Below, in pieces: positions 14,879 to 24,240 of a stretch of DNA of 46,625 nucleotides (the first letter of the stretch is position 1; the number at the start of each line of letters is the position of its first letter). This DNA is from Clostridiales bacterium UBA2432 (GTDB taxonomy: Bacteria; Bacillota; Clostridia; Lachnospirales; Vallitaleaceae): NCBI GenBank assembly GCA_002342805.1, contig DDQW01000079.1:1-46625 (forward strand), in the 5' to 3' direction. A program made the translations under genes and the position numbers. The notes under the pieces were generated by a model. That model did not search any database and was not told the DNA's origin. It was given only the letters and a program-made list of their open reading frames with translations.

Positions 14879-17183
14879 GAAAATCAAGAAAAGCATCAAC
14901 AAGTTCGGGGTCGAGTTCGGCCCCTTTTTGTTTGCGCAAAAGTTCTGTTGCCTGATCGTAAAGATTATCAAGCGTAGGGTGTTCAATGATAAAAGTAATA
15001 TAATTTTCAATGATATGTAGAATACGAGACTCTAATAAAACCTCGCTTCCTTTTAAACCTTTAGGGTAACCCGTGCCGTCCCAGTTTTCATGATGGGCTA
15101 AAACAATTTCTGCATAGGCTTGTGTCTCGCTAGCGGCATTAAGAATTCGATAACCGATTTCTGTATGACGGGCAACGACATCAAATTCGTCAGCTGAAAG
15201 ATCGTTCGTCGATTTCTCAATAAGATGTTTGGCAACAGAAATTTTACCGATATCATGCATATAAGCAGCGTGGCTAAGGGTTTGCACTTTTTCAGTGTTA
15301 AGGCCTAGATAGTTTGCGAAGTCTTTGCAATATGCTTGGACTTCTAAAGCGTGTTTATGCTCCTTGGGGAAATTCTCTCTTAAATGTTCAAGAATTTTAT
15401 TAATGGCTAAAGAGCGAAACTCTTGTGATTCGATTAATTTTTTTGTATACATCGTTTCATCGGATGCGTTTAAAATATCAATAACAGATTCGCTTATATT
15501 CGTTTTTGTTTTTACACCATAGGAAATAGAAAGAGGGACAATGCCATCTTCTGGTTTTTCAATGGAATCATATAAGCGCTCTAGGACAATTTGTGCTTCT
15601 TTCATCCCTGTTTTAGGTAACAAAATGATAAATTCATCGCCTCCATAGCGGGCGGCTATATCACTTGTTCTTAAATGGTGGCGTATGACTTCAGCAAGTT
15701 TTTTTAAATAATTGTCGCCAATTGCATGACCAAAAGCATCGTTGATTAATTTAAGTCCATTCATATCAATCATAACCAGACTTATGGGCAAGTTATGACT
15801 ATTATCTAGTCGAGATAAGGTGTCTTCAAAATAGCGTCGATTATATAAACCGGTAAGCTGATCATGATAACTTAAATAAACAATTGTATTTTGTTGTTCC
15901 AAAAGTGACGCATTCATTTTTTCAAGTGCCTGTGTTCTTTGAGCCACTTTATCTTCTAAAGTTTCCATTTGATAACTAATGGTATCAGCCATTTGGTTAA
16001 AACTTTCAGCTAGTCGGCCAATCTCATCGTCTTGATTCAGCTTAACTCTTAAAGTGTGATGTCCTTCAGAGTATGCTTGTGTTATATTTGTAAGTTCAAC
16101 AATGGGTTGAAGTATTTTTTCATTGCGTTTATTCCATGTATAGCTAGAGAATAAAGCGAGAATTACGATGAGGATTAAGGCAATTAAGATTGTATTATAA
16201 TAGGTCGATACGATGGGGTGGGAAGGCAGTTCAATAATTATTAACCAATTAAGACCATAAGAAGAGTAAGGGACAATTCGTAAGAAGCTTCGTTGGAACC
16301 AATGGTTTGACGTATAATGGGTTTCACCGGTTTCTTGGTAGTGTTCAAGAGCATCGAGTGCTTCTTGACTAGCAAGGCTAGAAAAAGGTATGCGTTCAAA
16401 AGTTTCACCTGAATTTTTGTAATTAGCTAAACCTAAAGAGTTGGCAACGACATACTTAGAATCCGATTCAATAATATAGCTTTCGCCTTCATAATTAGAA
16501 GCATAGGAAGTCATTTGCTCGCTTAAGCGATTTAGTGTAAGATGTGCGCCCAGGACTCCAATCAATTCGTTTTCACTATTGGTTACAGGTGCAGAGATAG
16601 ACAGAGCTAGGTCATCCATAACAAAATGTTTATATATTGGAGAAAAAACTAAGGTGTTTTGTGAAATAGCTTCACTGTACCATGGACGAGTTCGAGGATC
16701 AAAGATTGGATTTTTAAGGACTTCTGTTGAGATATTGGAACTATCATCAACCGAATAATACACGGAATGAAAATTCGTTGATGAATCTGCTAGCATAATT
16801 TCAAAAGAGTCATTCGTACCCCGGCGGGCACCATAATAATGTCCTTCAGTCGTACCTAAAGAATAACTATATATATGACTGGGTGCATTTTTTAGAACGC
16901 TGACAAAATATGGGTTTCGGCTTTCAGCTACATCCATGTTAACACTACCTGTCTTCACCAAATCTTGGCCAAATGAAATAATATGAATTGGACTTGCGAG
17001 CACGTTTTCTACATCATTTAATAAATAAGTTTGTGCTTCATGCTGAAGTGTATCAAGTAGACGATTGTTCGAAACCATCCAAGCAAAGAGCAAGACGGAA
17101 CTAACAATAATCAAGGTTGCCAGTGAAAGAATCAAATAGGATATATTTAAAGTTTTTATAATCGATTGTGTCTTATGTTTCAT
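14856..17183 (-). CDS. dCACHE-HAMP-GGDEF-HD-GYP bifunctional cyclic-di-GMP protein
   Basis: The start is set at the ATG at 17183, eight bases after GAGGGG; a GTG at 17192 overlaps that ribosome site. The 775-residue protein has membrane span 1 near 10-32, a large extracytoplasmic double CACHE sensor to about 325, membrane span 2, a HAMP domain and a short coiled coil. GGDEF follows (YGGDEF intact, preceded by an RTSD inhibitory site), then HD-GYP (MHDIGK and HHENWDGTGYP intact). Both the diguanylate cyclase and the phosphodiesterase therefore look active, with direction probably set by the ligand of the CACHE domain. It lies on the minus strand behind the AraC gene. Confidence 0.93.
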   Translation of the reverse strand: MKHKTQSIIKTLNISYLILSLATLIIVSSVLLFAWMVSNNRLLDTLQHEAQTYLLNDVENVLASPIHIISFGQDLVKTGSVNMDVAESRNPYFVSVLKNAPSHIYSYSLGTTEGHYYGARRGTNDSFEIMLADSSTNFHSVYYSVDDSSNISTEVLKNPIFDPRTRPWYSEAISQNTLVFSPIYKHFVMDDLALSISAPVTNSENELIGVLGAHLTLNRLSEQMTSYASNYEGESYIIESDSKYVVANSLGLANYKNSGETFERIPFSSLASQEALDALEHYQETGETHYTSNHWFQRSFLRIVPYSSYGLNWLIIIELPSHPIVSTYYNTILIALILIVILALFSSYTWNKRNEKILQPIVELTNITQAYSEGHHTLRVKLNQDDEIGRLAESFNQMADTISYQMETLEDKVAQRTQALEKMNASLLEQQNTIVYLSYHDQLTGLYNRRYFEDTLSRLDNSHNLPISLVMIDMNGLKLINDAFGHAIGDNYLKKLAEVIRHHLRTSDIAARYGGDEFIILLPKTGMKEAQIVLERLYDSIEKPEDGIVPLSISYGVKTKTNISESVIDILNASDETMYTKKLIESQEFRSLAINKILEHLRENFPKEHKHALEVQAYCKDFANYLGLNTEKVQTLSHAAYMHDIGKISVAKHLIEKSTNDLSADEFDVVARHTEIGYRILNAASETQAYAEIVLAHHENWDGTGYPKGLKGSEVLLESRILHIIENYITFIIEHPTLDNLYDQATELLRKQKGAELDPELVDAFLDFLKQNPHA

Positions 17184-17274
17184 ACGAGTCACCCCTCTGT
17201 GCGTAAAAACAATAGTTACTATATATTATACGCTAATACTATAAAAAATTCTATAATTTAGGGATAAATAATGG

Positions 17275-18165
17275 TTAATGCTTCCAAAAACGCTTTCGAT
17301 ACTGTGTGGGGGTGCATTCCAGGTGTTCTAAAAAGGAGCGGTTATAATAACTAACATTGTTGAAACCTACATTAGAAGAAATTTCTGCAATACGTAAATT
17401 TGTGTTAACGAGTAGTTCGCAGCTCTTTAAGATTCGATAACGGTTCACATATGCAATGGGAGTCAAGCCGATGACCTCTTTGAAAACGCGACAAAACTGG
17501 CCCTCACTTAAAGAAATTAATCCGGACAAAGTATTTAAATCGATTTCTTCAGCATAATGTCGGCTGATGTATTCTTTAATCGGGACGATGCGTTCATGTT
17601 GATAGGTTGTCGCAGAAAGGTTTGCCTCTGTATTTTTGGCGATAGAAAAGAATTCATGCCAAAGTTCAAGAAACTTAGCCTTTAGGAGAAGTTCCTTCTG
17701 ACTAAGTTCTTCTTCAGGGAGAGTAATAATAGTTGTTACTAGCTTTAGTATTCTCTTATGTTCAGGTTCAGTACCCTCAATGTGGACCGGAAAGATTATC
17801 AATTCAGAGAGAATCGGATAAATATATTTTGAAAAAAGCATATGATTCATGACATCATCAAAAAGAGTGGCATGAAATACAATAGCTGAAAAATCACAGT
17901 TTTGTCCTTGATAAGGTTTAGCAGAATGCAGTTGACGAGAGTTCACAAAGACACATTCGCCTTTTTTTACAAGATGGGTCTCATGCTCAATGGTAAATAA
18001 AGCGGCACCTTGATGAATATAGAAAATCTCAAATTCTTCGTGCCAGTGGAGGTAGAAGAAAGGATCTTGTTCAGCTGTCATCGTTAAATGATGAAGACCG
18101 ACCGGAAGTTCAGAGGTTCCGTGTTTTGCTTGTTCCTTATAGTGCAAATTATATAATGGGCTCAT
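17275..18165 (-). CDS. AraC-family regulator with N-terminal cupin, divergent to yicI
   Basis: About 296 residues, counting from the second ATG (18165), which is better spaced from AGGAG than the ATG at 18171. An N-terminal cupin-like sugar-sensing domain (FYLHWHEEFEIFYIHQG near 38-54 and FVNSRQLHSAKP) is followed by two HTH motifs (IDLNTLSGLISLSEGQFCRVFK and AEISSNVGFNNVSYYNRSFL) ending in PTQYRKRFW. It is transcribed away from the alpha-xylosidase gene 168 bp to the right and is its likely activator; the ligand could be xylose or a xyloglucan fragment. The yicI side of the gap has a TATAAT but no good -35, as expected for an activator-dependent promoter. Confidence 0.92.
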   Translation of the reverse strand: MSPLYNLHYKEQAKHGTSELPVGLHHLTMTAEQDPFFYLHWHEEFEIFYIHQGAALFTIEHETHLVKKGECVFVNSRQLHSAKPYQGQNCDFSAIVFHATLFDDVMNHMLFSKYIYPILSELIIFPVHIEGTEPEHKRILKLVTTIITLPEEELSQKELLLKAKFLELWHEFFSIAKNTEANLSATTYQHERIVPIKEYISRHYAEEIDLNTLSGLISLSEGQFCRVFKEVIGLTPIAYVNRYRILKSCELLVNTNLRIAEISSNVGFNNVSYYNRSFLEHLECTPTQYRKRFWKH

Positions 18166-18262
18166 ATGCATTTTCTCCTATATCAATATATCAAACAATG
18201 CAAACATCAAAATAGTGTTAGAATATATATGTTTTGTTATAGAAAAGACGACTTTTCATCAG

Positions 18263-18268
18263 TATAAT
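18263..18268 (+). promoter_or_regulatory. Candidate -10 of the yicI promoter
   Basis: TATAAT sits 66 bp before the alpha-xylosidase start with no -35 match at 16-18 bp, which suits activation by the divergent AraC protein. Confidence 0.4.
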
Positions 18269-18333
18269 AGTAGTATAAAGTATCAAGAGCTAAATGTAAA
18301 GTTAGTAAAATTAGGTATAGAAAGGGAAAAAAT

Positions 18334-20628
18334 ATGAAATTTACAGAAGGATATTGGATAGCAAGCGAACGTGCAAATCCCATTTACGCTTCAGATGCAT
18401 ATGCAGTGGAGGCGATAGATAATGGAATGCGTGTTGTAGCACCGGGGAAAAAGATACATCATCGTGGAGATACCTTAAATCAGCCAACTATAACGATTGA
18501 GTTTACAAGCGTTGCGCATAACGTTGTCCATGTGCGAGTTTATCATTATGAAGCGTATGCCCATCTTGATCCGCGTTTTGAAAGGGAAGAAAAGCCGGAT
18601 GAAGTGATGGTAACGATTACAGATGAAGAAGCTGTCATGGTCGCGGGTGATGTAACTGTCCGTGTGGACCGAGAAGCTTGGGGATATCAATTTGAAGCAG
18701 ATGGAAAAGTGATTACTTCTTGTGGGTTTAGAAATCTGGCCTACATGCAATATGATCGACAACTATCGACAATGAAACCGCAGGATAATTACCTGGCAGC
18801 CAATTATCAGCCATACATGGTCAATGAGTTATCCTTACAACCCGGCGAATGTGTCTATGGATTAGGTGAACGTTTTTCTGCCTTTGTTAAAAACGGACAG
18901 TCTGTGGATACATGGAATGAAGATGGTGGGACGTCTTCTCAAATCGCATATAAATCTATACCTTTTTATATGACCAACAAAGGGTATGGTATCTTCGTGG
19001 ATCATTCAGATAATGTATCCTTTGAAGTTGCCAGCGAAAAAGTAGAATATGTTGGCTTTTCAGTTCCCGGAGAAGAAATTCGCTATGACTTTATCTATGG
19101 GCCGACGCCAAAAGAAGTCTTATACGGATATACAGCCTTAACTGGCCGACCAGCATTGCCTCCGGCGTGGTCATTTGGTCTTTGGTTATCGACGTCCTTT
19201 ACAACCAATTATGATGAAGAAACAACAAGCTCCTTTATCGATGGGATGGCAGAACGAGACATACCGGTGAGTGTTTTTCATTTTGATTGTTTTTGGATGA
19301 AAGAATTCCAATGGTGTGACTTTGAATGGGATGAACGTGTATTCCCAGATGTTCCCGGTATGTTGAAACGCTATAAAGAAAAAGGATTAAGAATTGATCT
19401 ATGGATTAACCCATATATTGCCCAAGGAACAGATTTTTTCAGAGAAGGTGTGAAAAATGGATATTTTCTTCAACGCCAAGACGGAAGAGGCCCAAAGCAA
19501 GTCGACATGTGGCAGACAGGTATGGCCTTAGTTGACTTTACCAATCCGGATGCGAGTCAATGGTATCGTAATAAACTAAAAACACTTTTAGATATGGGGG
19601 TTGATTGTTTTAAAACGGATTTTGGTGAAAGAATTCCGATTGATGTCACTTATTATGATGGTTCAAACCCAAAAGCCATGCATAATTATTATACCTATCT
19701 CTATAATAAATGTGTTTTTGAATTGCTTGAAGAAGAAAGAGGCGACCATGAAGCTGTTCTTTTTGCCAGAAGTGCAACTGCAGGGTGTCAAAAGTTTCCG
19801 GTTCATTGGGGTGGTGACTGTTCAGCCAATTATCCATCCATGGCAGAAACATTACGTGGTGGGCTATCCTTTGCCTTATCCGGATTCTCATTTTGGTCCC
19901 ATGATATCTCCGGATTTGAACATACAGCGACACCAGATGTTTATAAACGCTGGGTTGCCTTTGGAATGCTAAGTACCCATAGTCGCCTTCACGGTTCAAC
20001 CAGCTACCGAGTACCTTGGTTATTTGATGATGAAGCCAATGATGTCGTCCGATTCTTTACAAAACTCAAGTGTCGTCTGATGCCATATATTTTTGCAGAG
20101 GCCATTGATGCAACCATGACTGGGGTTTCGGTAATGCGACCCATGATTTTAGAATTCCCGGAAGATATGGCATCCAATTATCTGGACATGCAGTATATGC
20201 TAGGAGGACGTGTACTTGTTGCTCCCATTTTCAATGAAAAAGGCAAGGCGGACTACTATCTTCCGAAAGGAAAGTGGACCCACATGCTAAGTGACGATGT
20301 GTATGAAGGTGGACGCTATTATACAGACCTATACGATTATTTTTCACTGCCACTTTTTGTGCGTGAAAACTCGATTATTCCATTTGGTTCCAATGAAGAA
20401 CAACCGGATTATGCCTATGAAGAGGATATCGAGCTTCATATTTATAGTTTAGAAGATGGTCAAATTGCAAGCTGTAAAATTCCAAATGTAGAAGGCGAGA
20501 TTGTCGGCGAAGTTAGAGCCATGATTAAAGATGAATGTGTAGTTGTTGAAGTTGATGCAGATATTCATATCAAAAATGTTAAGTGTCATAATATGACTAT
20601 CCACAATATAGACCTAAAAGAAAAATAA
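18334..20628 (+). CDS. yicI: GH31 alpha-xylosidase
   Basis: A 764-residue cytoplasmic glycoside hydrolase of family 31 that releases xylose from alpha-xylosides such as isoprimeverose from xyloglucan. It follows Escherichia coli YicI closely in order and length: GETVYGLGERF-like CVYGLGERFSAFV, then GRPALPPAWSFGLWLSTSFT, then the nucleophile region CFKTDFGERIP. The acid/base Asp lies in WSHDISGFE, with HSRLHGSTSYRVPW after it. There is no signal peptide, so substrates are imported first. It starts after AAAGGG and is closed by a strong terminator at 20636, so it is a single-gene unit opposite its AraC regulator. Confidence 0.95.
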   Translation: MKFTEGYWIASERANPIYASDAYAVEAIDNGMRVVAPGKKIHHRGDTLNQPTITIEFTSVAHNVVHVRVYHYEAYAHLDPRFEREEKPDEVMVTITDEEAVMVAGDVTVRVDREAWGYQFEADGKVITSCGFRNLAYMQYDRQLSTMKPQDNYLAANYQPYMVNELSLQPGECVYGLGERFSAFVKNGQSVDTWNEDGGTSSQIAYKSIPFYMTNKGYGIFVDHSDNVSFEVASEKVEYVGFSVPGEEIRYDFIYGPTPKEVLYGYTALTGRPALPPAWSFGLWLSTSFTTNYDEETTSSFIDGMAERDIPVSVFHFDCFWMKEFQWCDFEWDERVFPDVPGMLKRYKEKGLRIDLWINPYIAQGTDFFREGVKNGYFLQRQDGRGPKQVDMWQTGMALVDFTNPDASQWYRNKLKTLLDMGVDCFKTDFGERIPIDVTYYDGSNPKAMHNYYTYLYNKCVFELLEEERGDHEAVLFARSATAGCQKFPVHWGGDCSANYPSMAETLRGGLSFALSGFSFWSHDISGFEHTATPDVYKRWVAFGMLSTHSRLHGSTSYRVPWLFDDEANDVVRFFTKLKCRLMPYIFAEAIDATMTGVSVMRPMILEFPEDMASNYLDMQYMLGGRVLVAPIFNEKGKADYYLPKGKWTHMLSDDVYEGGRYYTDLYDYFSLPLFVRENSIIPFGSNEEQPDYAYEEDIELHIYSLEDGQIASCKIPNVEGEIVGEVRAMIKDECVVVEVDADIHIKNVKCHNMTIHNIDLKEK

Positions 20629-20635
20629 AATCAAG

Positions 20636-20679
20636 TAAGGAATTACAAGGCAAATGTCCTGTAATTCCTTATTTTTTTT
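20636..20679 (+). terminator. Strong rho-independent terminator of yicI
   Basis: The TAAGGAATTAC arm, one bulged A and AGG pair with CCT plus GTAATTCCTTA, followed by eight T. A clear textbook terminator. Confidence 0.9.
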
Positions 20680-20703
20680 CTGTTAAATTTTTCGAGAACA
20701 CGT

Positions 20704-20709
20704 TATAAT
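20704..20709 (+). promoter_or_regulatory. Candidate -10 of the HPP gene
   Basis: TATAAT lies just after the yicI terminator and 46 bp before the HPP start; TGTTAA at 20681-20686 is a weak -35 at 17 bp. Confidence 0.45.
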
Positions 20710-20755
20710 AAATATATGTCGCATAGAATTGGACAAAAAAACTAAGCGGAGAAAA

Positions 20756-21232
20756 ATGATGATTGATTCAAAATTTAAAGAAAACAAAGGGAAGTACATC
20801 ATCCAATGTATTATGGCAACAGGGGTTATTGCCATGAGTCTGTTTATGCTTGATTTGGTGTTCGATGTTGCTATTGTTGCTTCGCTAGGTTCAACATCTT
20901 TCATTGTATTTGCGATGCCCCATAAAAGAGGCTCAAGTAATCGCGTTATCGTTTTGGGAAATACCATTGGAATTATTGTAGGTGGAATATGTTATTGGTT
21001 CGGAACCAATCACATAAATATTCCTCATGCTATCGTTGCGGCAATTTCAGTAGGATTGTGTCTATTTTTGATGGTTATTTTACAAGCAGAACATCCACCT
21101 GCAGCGGGTATTGCTCTTGGATTTGTTTTAGAAGGTTTTAATATGTATACTATTTTGGTGGTCTATTTTGTTTTAGCGATTTTATTAATTATGCGTCGCC
21201 TATTAAGACCATGGTTAATCGATTTAACGTAA
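20756..21232 (+). CDS. HPP family integral membrane protein
   Basis: The ATG pair at 20756/20759 follows GCGGAG; an upstream in-frame TTG has no ribosome site. The 158-residue product has four membrane spans (about 16-38, 42-60, 74-95 and 125-150), and the name-giving motif appears as EHPPAAGIALGF in the loop before the last span, with the family's HKRGSSNR stretch earlier. HPP proteins are uncharacterised in most bacteria; cyanobacterial and plastid members transport nitrite. It lies between yicI and the HD gene, 31 bp from the latter, and probably shares a transcript with it. Confidence 0.85.
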   Translation: MMIDSKFKENKGKYIIQCIMATGVIAMSLFMLDLVFDVAIVASLGSTSFIVFAMPHKRGSSNRVIVLGNTIGIIVGGICYWFGTNHINIPHAIVAAISVGLCLFLMVILQAEHPPAAGIALGFVLEGFNMYTILVVYFVLAILLIMRRLLRPWLIDLT

Positions 21233-21263
21233 CAAAACTTACGCACATAAAGGAGAGAACATT

Positions 21264-21833
21264 GTGGATATTACAAGAGAAAAAGCATGGGAACTGTTAA
21301 CAACTTACACAAAAACAGACGCATTACAAAAGCATGCCTTAGCTGTTGAAGCGGTCATGCGGCATTTTGCGCAAAAAGAAGATGAAGATGTTGAGAAGTG
21401 GGGAATTATAGGGCTTTTGCATGATTTGGATTATGAGCAGTATCCGGAAGAACATTGTGAAAAAGTTGTTGAGATTCTTAATGACGCGTCTTACCCAAAA
21501 GACTATATACATGCCATATGTAGCCATGGATATGGTATTTGCTCAGATGTAGAACCTGAACATACAATGGAAAAAGTTCTCTATACCATTGATGAGCTAA
21601 CCGGTCTTATTCATGCTACGTGCTTAATGCGACCCTCCAAAAGTGTACTTGATCTGAAAGTTAAGTCAGTTAAGAAAAAATTTAAAACAGCTTCATTTGC
21701 ATCCGGTGTTAATCGAGACATTATTTTAAATGGCTGTCAACGATTAGATCTTGAATTAGATGAAGTTATTCAAGAAACGATTAAGGGAATGCAAAAAGAA
21801 GCTGAGGCTATTGGCCTAAAAGGTGTGCTTTAG
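21264..21833 (+). CDS. HD-domain phosphohydrolase
   Basis: It begins with a GTG at 21264 after AAAGGAGAG. The 189-residue protein has the HD metal motif GLLHDLDYEQYP near 50-61, an early His in KHALAVEAVMRHF and SHGYG near 85, typical of small HDIG-type hydrolases acting on phosphate esters or nucleotides. No fusion domain or membrane span is seen. The substrate is not known; the family is broad. It ends one base before the convergent UPF0316 gene, with no terminator between. Confidence 0.8.
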   Translation: MDITREKAWELLTTYTKTDALQKHALAVEAVMRHFAQKEDEDVEKWGIIGLLHDLDYEQYPEEHCEKVVEILNDASYPKDYIHAICSHGYGICSDVEPEHTMEKVLYTIDELTGLIHATCLMRPSKSVLDLKVKSVKKKFKTASFASGVNRDIILNGCQRLDLELDEVIQETIKGMQKEAEAIGLKGVL

Positions 21834-21834
21834 G

Positions 21835-22461
21835 CTACCACTTGTTTTTTAAGTGATTAGCCTCTTCAGTAATTTCATCAACGACGCTTTTGACAAGAGG
21901 GATGTGCTTAGACGTTTGATTGCCTTGAGCTGAGGTGTTTTTTCGAAGACGTTTTTTCATGATTTCAGTTAAATAACCACCTTTGAATGTTTTTGGTTCA
22001 TATGAAATGACAAAAGCTTCAGGTTCAAAGGAATAGATGATATTCATGAGTTCTTTTTCTTTTTTTCGTCGGGTTAAAATATCCAAGCGTTGGCGGTTTC
22101 CAAGCCGTCCTTTTCCTGAGAAAACAGTAACTCCGAATCCTTTTTCCCGAAGCATGTCAACCATTTCATCGTTTTCATGGTTGATATTTACGTGGACACT
22201 GGTAAAACCGATAGCGAGCTTTTGTTCAACGTAAACACCAACGATCAGTCCGAGAGCAAAACCGAGCGAGTAGACAACCATTTCAATAACACTTTGCTCA
22301 CCGGAGAGGACAATGGCTAATCCAAAAATATAGATGAGAGCCTCTAAAAAACCGAATACAGCCGTGAATATTTTAAGGTTTTTAACCATACTAATTGTTC
22401 GAAGCGTTAACATTGGGACATAAGCAAGTTGTACAATAATAATAAGTAGTAGTTTTGACAT
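21835..22461 (-). CDS. UPF0316 family (DUF5698-DUF2179) membrane protein
   Basis: The start is the ATG at 22461, five bases after AGGAGG; a longer open frame has no ribosome site. The 208-residue product has three membrane spans in the first 75 residues (DUF5698-like, YVPMLTLRTISMVKNLK between spans 1 and 2), then a cytoplasmic DUF2179 domain (FGVTVFSGKGRLGNRQRLDILTR split over 108-130). The C-terminal tail of about 35 residues is polar and probably disordered. Function is unknown in the whole family; DUF2179 occurs in proteins thought to bind a small ligand. It is divergent from the ECF S-component gene. Confidence 0.85.
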   Translation of the reverse strand: MSKLLLIIIVQLAYVPMLTLRTISMVKNLKIFTAVFGFLEALIYIFGLAIVLSGEQSVIEMVVYSLGFALGLIVGVYVEQKLAIGFTSVHVNINHENDEMVDMLREKGFGVTVFSGKGRLGNRQRLDILTRRKKEKELMNIIYSFEPEAFVISYEPKTFKGGYLTEIMKKRLRKNTSAQGNQTSKHIPLVKSVVDEITEEANHLKNKW

Positions 22462-22536
22462 ATTTCCTCCTAATTGTTTGTTTGATTCTATGTCTAAGGA
22501 TACCATAAAAAGCTTAAGAGTAAAACTAAAAAAAAC

Positions 22537-22596
22537 TTGACTTAAAGTTAACACGAAGTGATATCCTTAACATGGTTTGGATTTCACCCGAACCAT
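22537..22596 (+). promoter_or_regulatory. Promoter and leader hairpin of the ECF S-component gene
   Basis: TTGACT at 22537-22542 is followed 16-17 bp later by a weak GATATC/TATCCT-type -10. Directly after the predicted start lies a nine-pair hairpin (ATGGTTTGG 22572-22580 with CCGAACCAT 22588-22596, one G-T pair) and then an A-rich tail up to the ribosome site. It is too short for common vitamin riboswitches. Confidence 0.4.
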
Positions 22597-22621
22597 CTAT
22601 AAAACAAAAGGAGAAAGTAGA

Positions 22622-23155
22622 ATGAGAAATACGACAGTAAAAAACATTGTTTTATCCGGGTTGATGATGGCACTTGGTATGATTTTACCTTTCATTACAG
22701 GACAGATTCCGCAAATGGGAAATATGTTTTTACCCATGCACTTCCCCGTGTTATTGTGCGGCTTGATTTGTGGATGGAAGTATGGTGGCGCGGTTGGATT
22801 TATACTACCTATATTACGATTTATGGTGTTTGGCATGCCCCCATTGTTCCCAATCGGAATAGCTATGGCCTTTGAGCTCCTGACATATGGTTTGGTCATC
22901 GGAATTTTCTACGAACGATTACCTAAGAAAATTCATTGGACATATGTTTCGCTCATTGTTGCGATGATTCTAGGCCGCCTCGTTTGGGGGATTGCCCAAG
23001 TGATCTTGCTGGGACTATCCGGTGGCACTTTTTCAATGAGTATGTTTGTCGGTGGCGCCTTTTTAAATGCAATTCCTGGAATTATTTTACAACTTATTTT
23101 GATTCCGATTATTATGGAAATATTACATAAAAGACAAGTTATTTATGGCAATTGA
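22622..23155 (+). CDS. ECF transporter S-component (substrate-specific subunit)
   Basis: The ATG at 22622 follows AAAGGAGAAAG. The 177-residue protein has six membrane spans and the run LPMHFPVLLCGLICGWKYGG near 38-57, found in ECF S-components of Firmicutes, then LPILRFMVFGMPPLFP. These proteins bind a vitamin or metal and work with a shared T-component and two ATPases, which are not in this window and must be encoded elsewhere. The substrate cannot be told. Its 3' end overlaps the convergent AraC gene by 13 bp. Confidence 0.82.
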   Translation: MRNTTVKNIVLSGLMMALGMILPFITGQIPQMGNMFLPMHFPVLLCGLICGWKYGGAVGFILPILRFMVFGMPPLFPIGIAMAFELLTYGLVIGIFYERLPKKIHWTYVSLIVAMILGRLVWGIAQVILLGLSGGTFSMSMFVGGAFLNAIPGIILQLILIPIIMEILHKRQVIYGN

Positions 23156-24114
23156 TGAAGCTTGCGATATTGACTGGGGCTCATATGATACTTTTTTTTA
23201 AAAGCTGCATATAGGCTGCTTTTATCTTTATATCCCACCTGTTCGACAATGTGTTCAATGGTATCATCGGTGTAGAGAAGATAATTTACGACGTTTTGCA
23301 AACGAATATGTGTAAGAAGTTGTCGAAATGAATGTCCGGTATAATCATGAATGCGTGCGGATAAATACTTTGGGTGATAATTGTATTTTGATGAGAGACG
23401 GTTCAAGGATACCGTTTGATAGTCAGTATAAATAGTGTCGATAATTTGTGAGAGAACAGATGACCTTTGTTTGGGTTCGGACTCCCGTATAATGTGGGTG
23501 AAAAGTAAAGTCAAGAGATGATCAATAATTACTCTGCTATATTGTTTTTTATTTAAAATCTCGTTAATCAACAAACGAATGAACGTTTCAATATCTTGAT
23601 CTAACTCGGTAAAGAGTAGATAGGATTTTGAAGCGTTTTCTATTTGATAGCGAATAAAAAAACTATTCAGAGCAGAATCATTAAACAACATGTGAAAAAT
23701 TGATTTGTGGAAGATTTCTTGTGGTAAAACAATATTTAAAATAAGGTCGTGGCCTTCATGGTATTTTTTGAAATAGTGGACGGCATTGGGATTCATAATA
23801 CAAAGATTGCCCTCTGTGAGAAAAATCTCTTGGCTATCGATGACTCCGATAGGAGACCCTTTAACGACGTAGAGGAGCTCGAAAAAATCATGGTCATGGA
23901 CATTGGAGTTGGACTTTTCTTGATGAAATGAAATAAAAACGTCAGAAGCTGCATCATCTAAAAAGAATTTTCCGGATAAATGACGTGGATCAATCTGACG
24001 TTTTTCGGCGTCAGAAAGTCCTGATTTTGAGAGAAGACCTTGTATTTTTTTGGAAACTTTTTGATCTGTTGCATAGGTATGTTCCCAAAGCTCTTGTATT
24101 AATTTATTATCCAT
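23143..24114 (-). CDS. AraC-family regulator divergent to the rhamnosidase gene
   Basis: A 323-residue regulator that starts after GAGGT at 24114. It has a long N-terminal extension (about 60 residues), a cupin-like sensor (FHQEKSNSNVHDHDFFELLY near 83-102 and MNPNAVHYFKKYHEGHD), a helical linker and the C-terminal double HTH (LNRLSSKYNYHPKYLSARI and EHIVEQVGYKDKSSLYAAFK), ending in MSPSQYRKL. It is divergent from the GH78 alpha-L-rhamnosidase gene with 126 bp between them, which makes it the likely activator of the rhamnosidase and perhaps of the importer behind it. L-rhamnose is a reasonable inducer, by analogy to RhaS/RhaR of enterobacteria. Confidence 0.92.
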   Translation of the reverse strand: MDNKLIQELWEHTYATDQKVSKKIQGLLSKSGLSDAEKRQIDPRHLSGKFFLDDAASDVFISFHQEKSNSNVHDHDFFELLYVVKGSPIGVIDSQEIFLTEGNLCIMNPNAVHYFKKYHEGHDLILNIVLPQEIFHKSIFHMLFNDSALNSFFIRYQIENASKSYLLFTELDQDIETFIRLLINEILNKKQYSRVIIDHLLTLLFTHIIRESEPKQRSSVLSQIIDTIYTDYQTVSLNRLSSKYNYHPKYLSARIHDYTGHSFRQLLTHIRLQNVVNYLLYTDDTIEHIVEQVGYKDKSSLYAAFKKKYHMSPSQYRKLHQLP

Positions 24115-24230
24115 AATCTTACCTCATAACACCAAACATATTACGTGAAATTATCGTTCCTATCTCTATATAGTATATAATGAAATAAGTAGAACATCAA
24201 TATCATTTTATGGATTAAGGTAAGTTATGG
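24111..24230 (+). promoter_or_regulatory. GH78/AraC divergent control region
   Basis: TATAAT at 24176-24181 serves the rhamnosidase gene with no -35 match. The gap is bounded by an inverted repeat: CCATAATCTTACC (24111-24123, at the AraC start) and GGTAAGTTATGG (24219-24230, before GH78), alike except for one missing base. Both copies cover the translation starts. It may be an operator pair or a trace of how the region arose. Confidence 0.4.
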
Positions 24231-24240
24231 AGGAAGAAAA

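Noticed and set aside
22572..22621. preQ1-I riboswitch in the ECF S-component leader
   Set aside because: The loop has no UAG-type partner and the tail no CUA, so the pseudoknot that defines the class cannot form.
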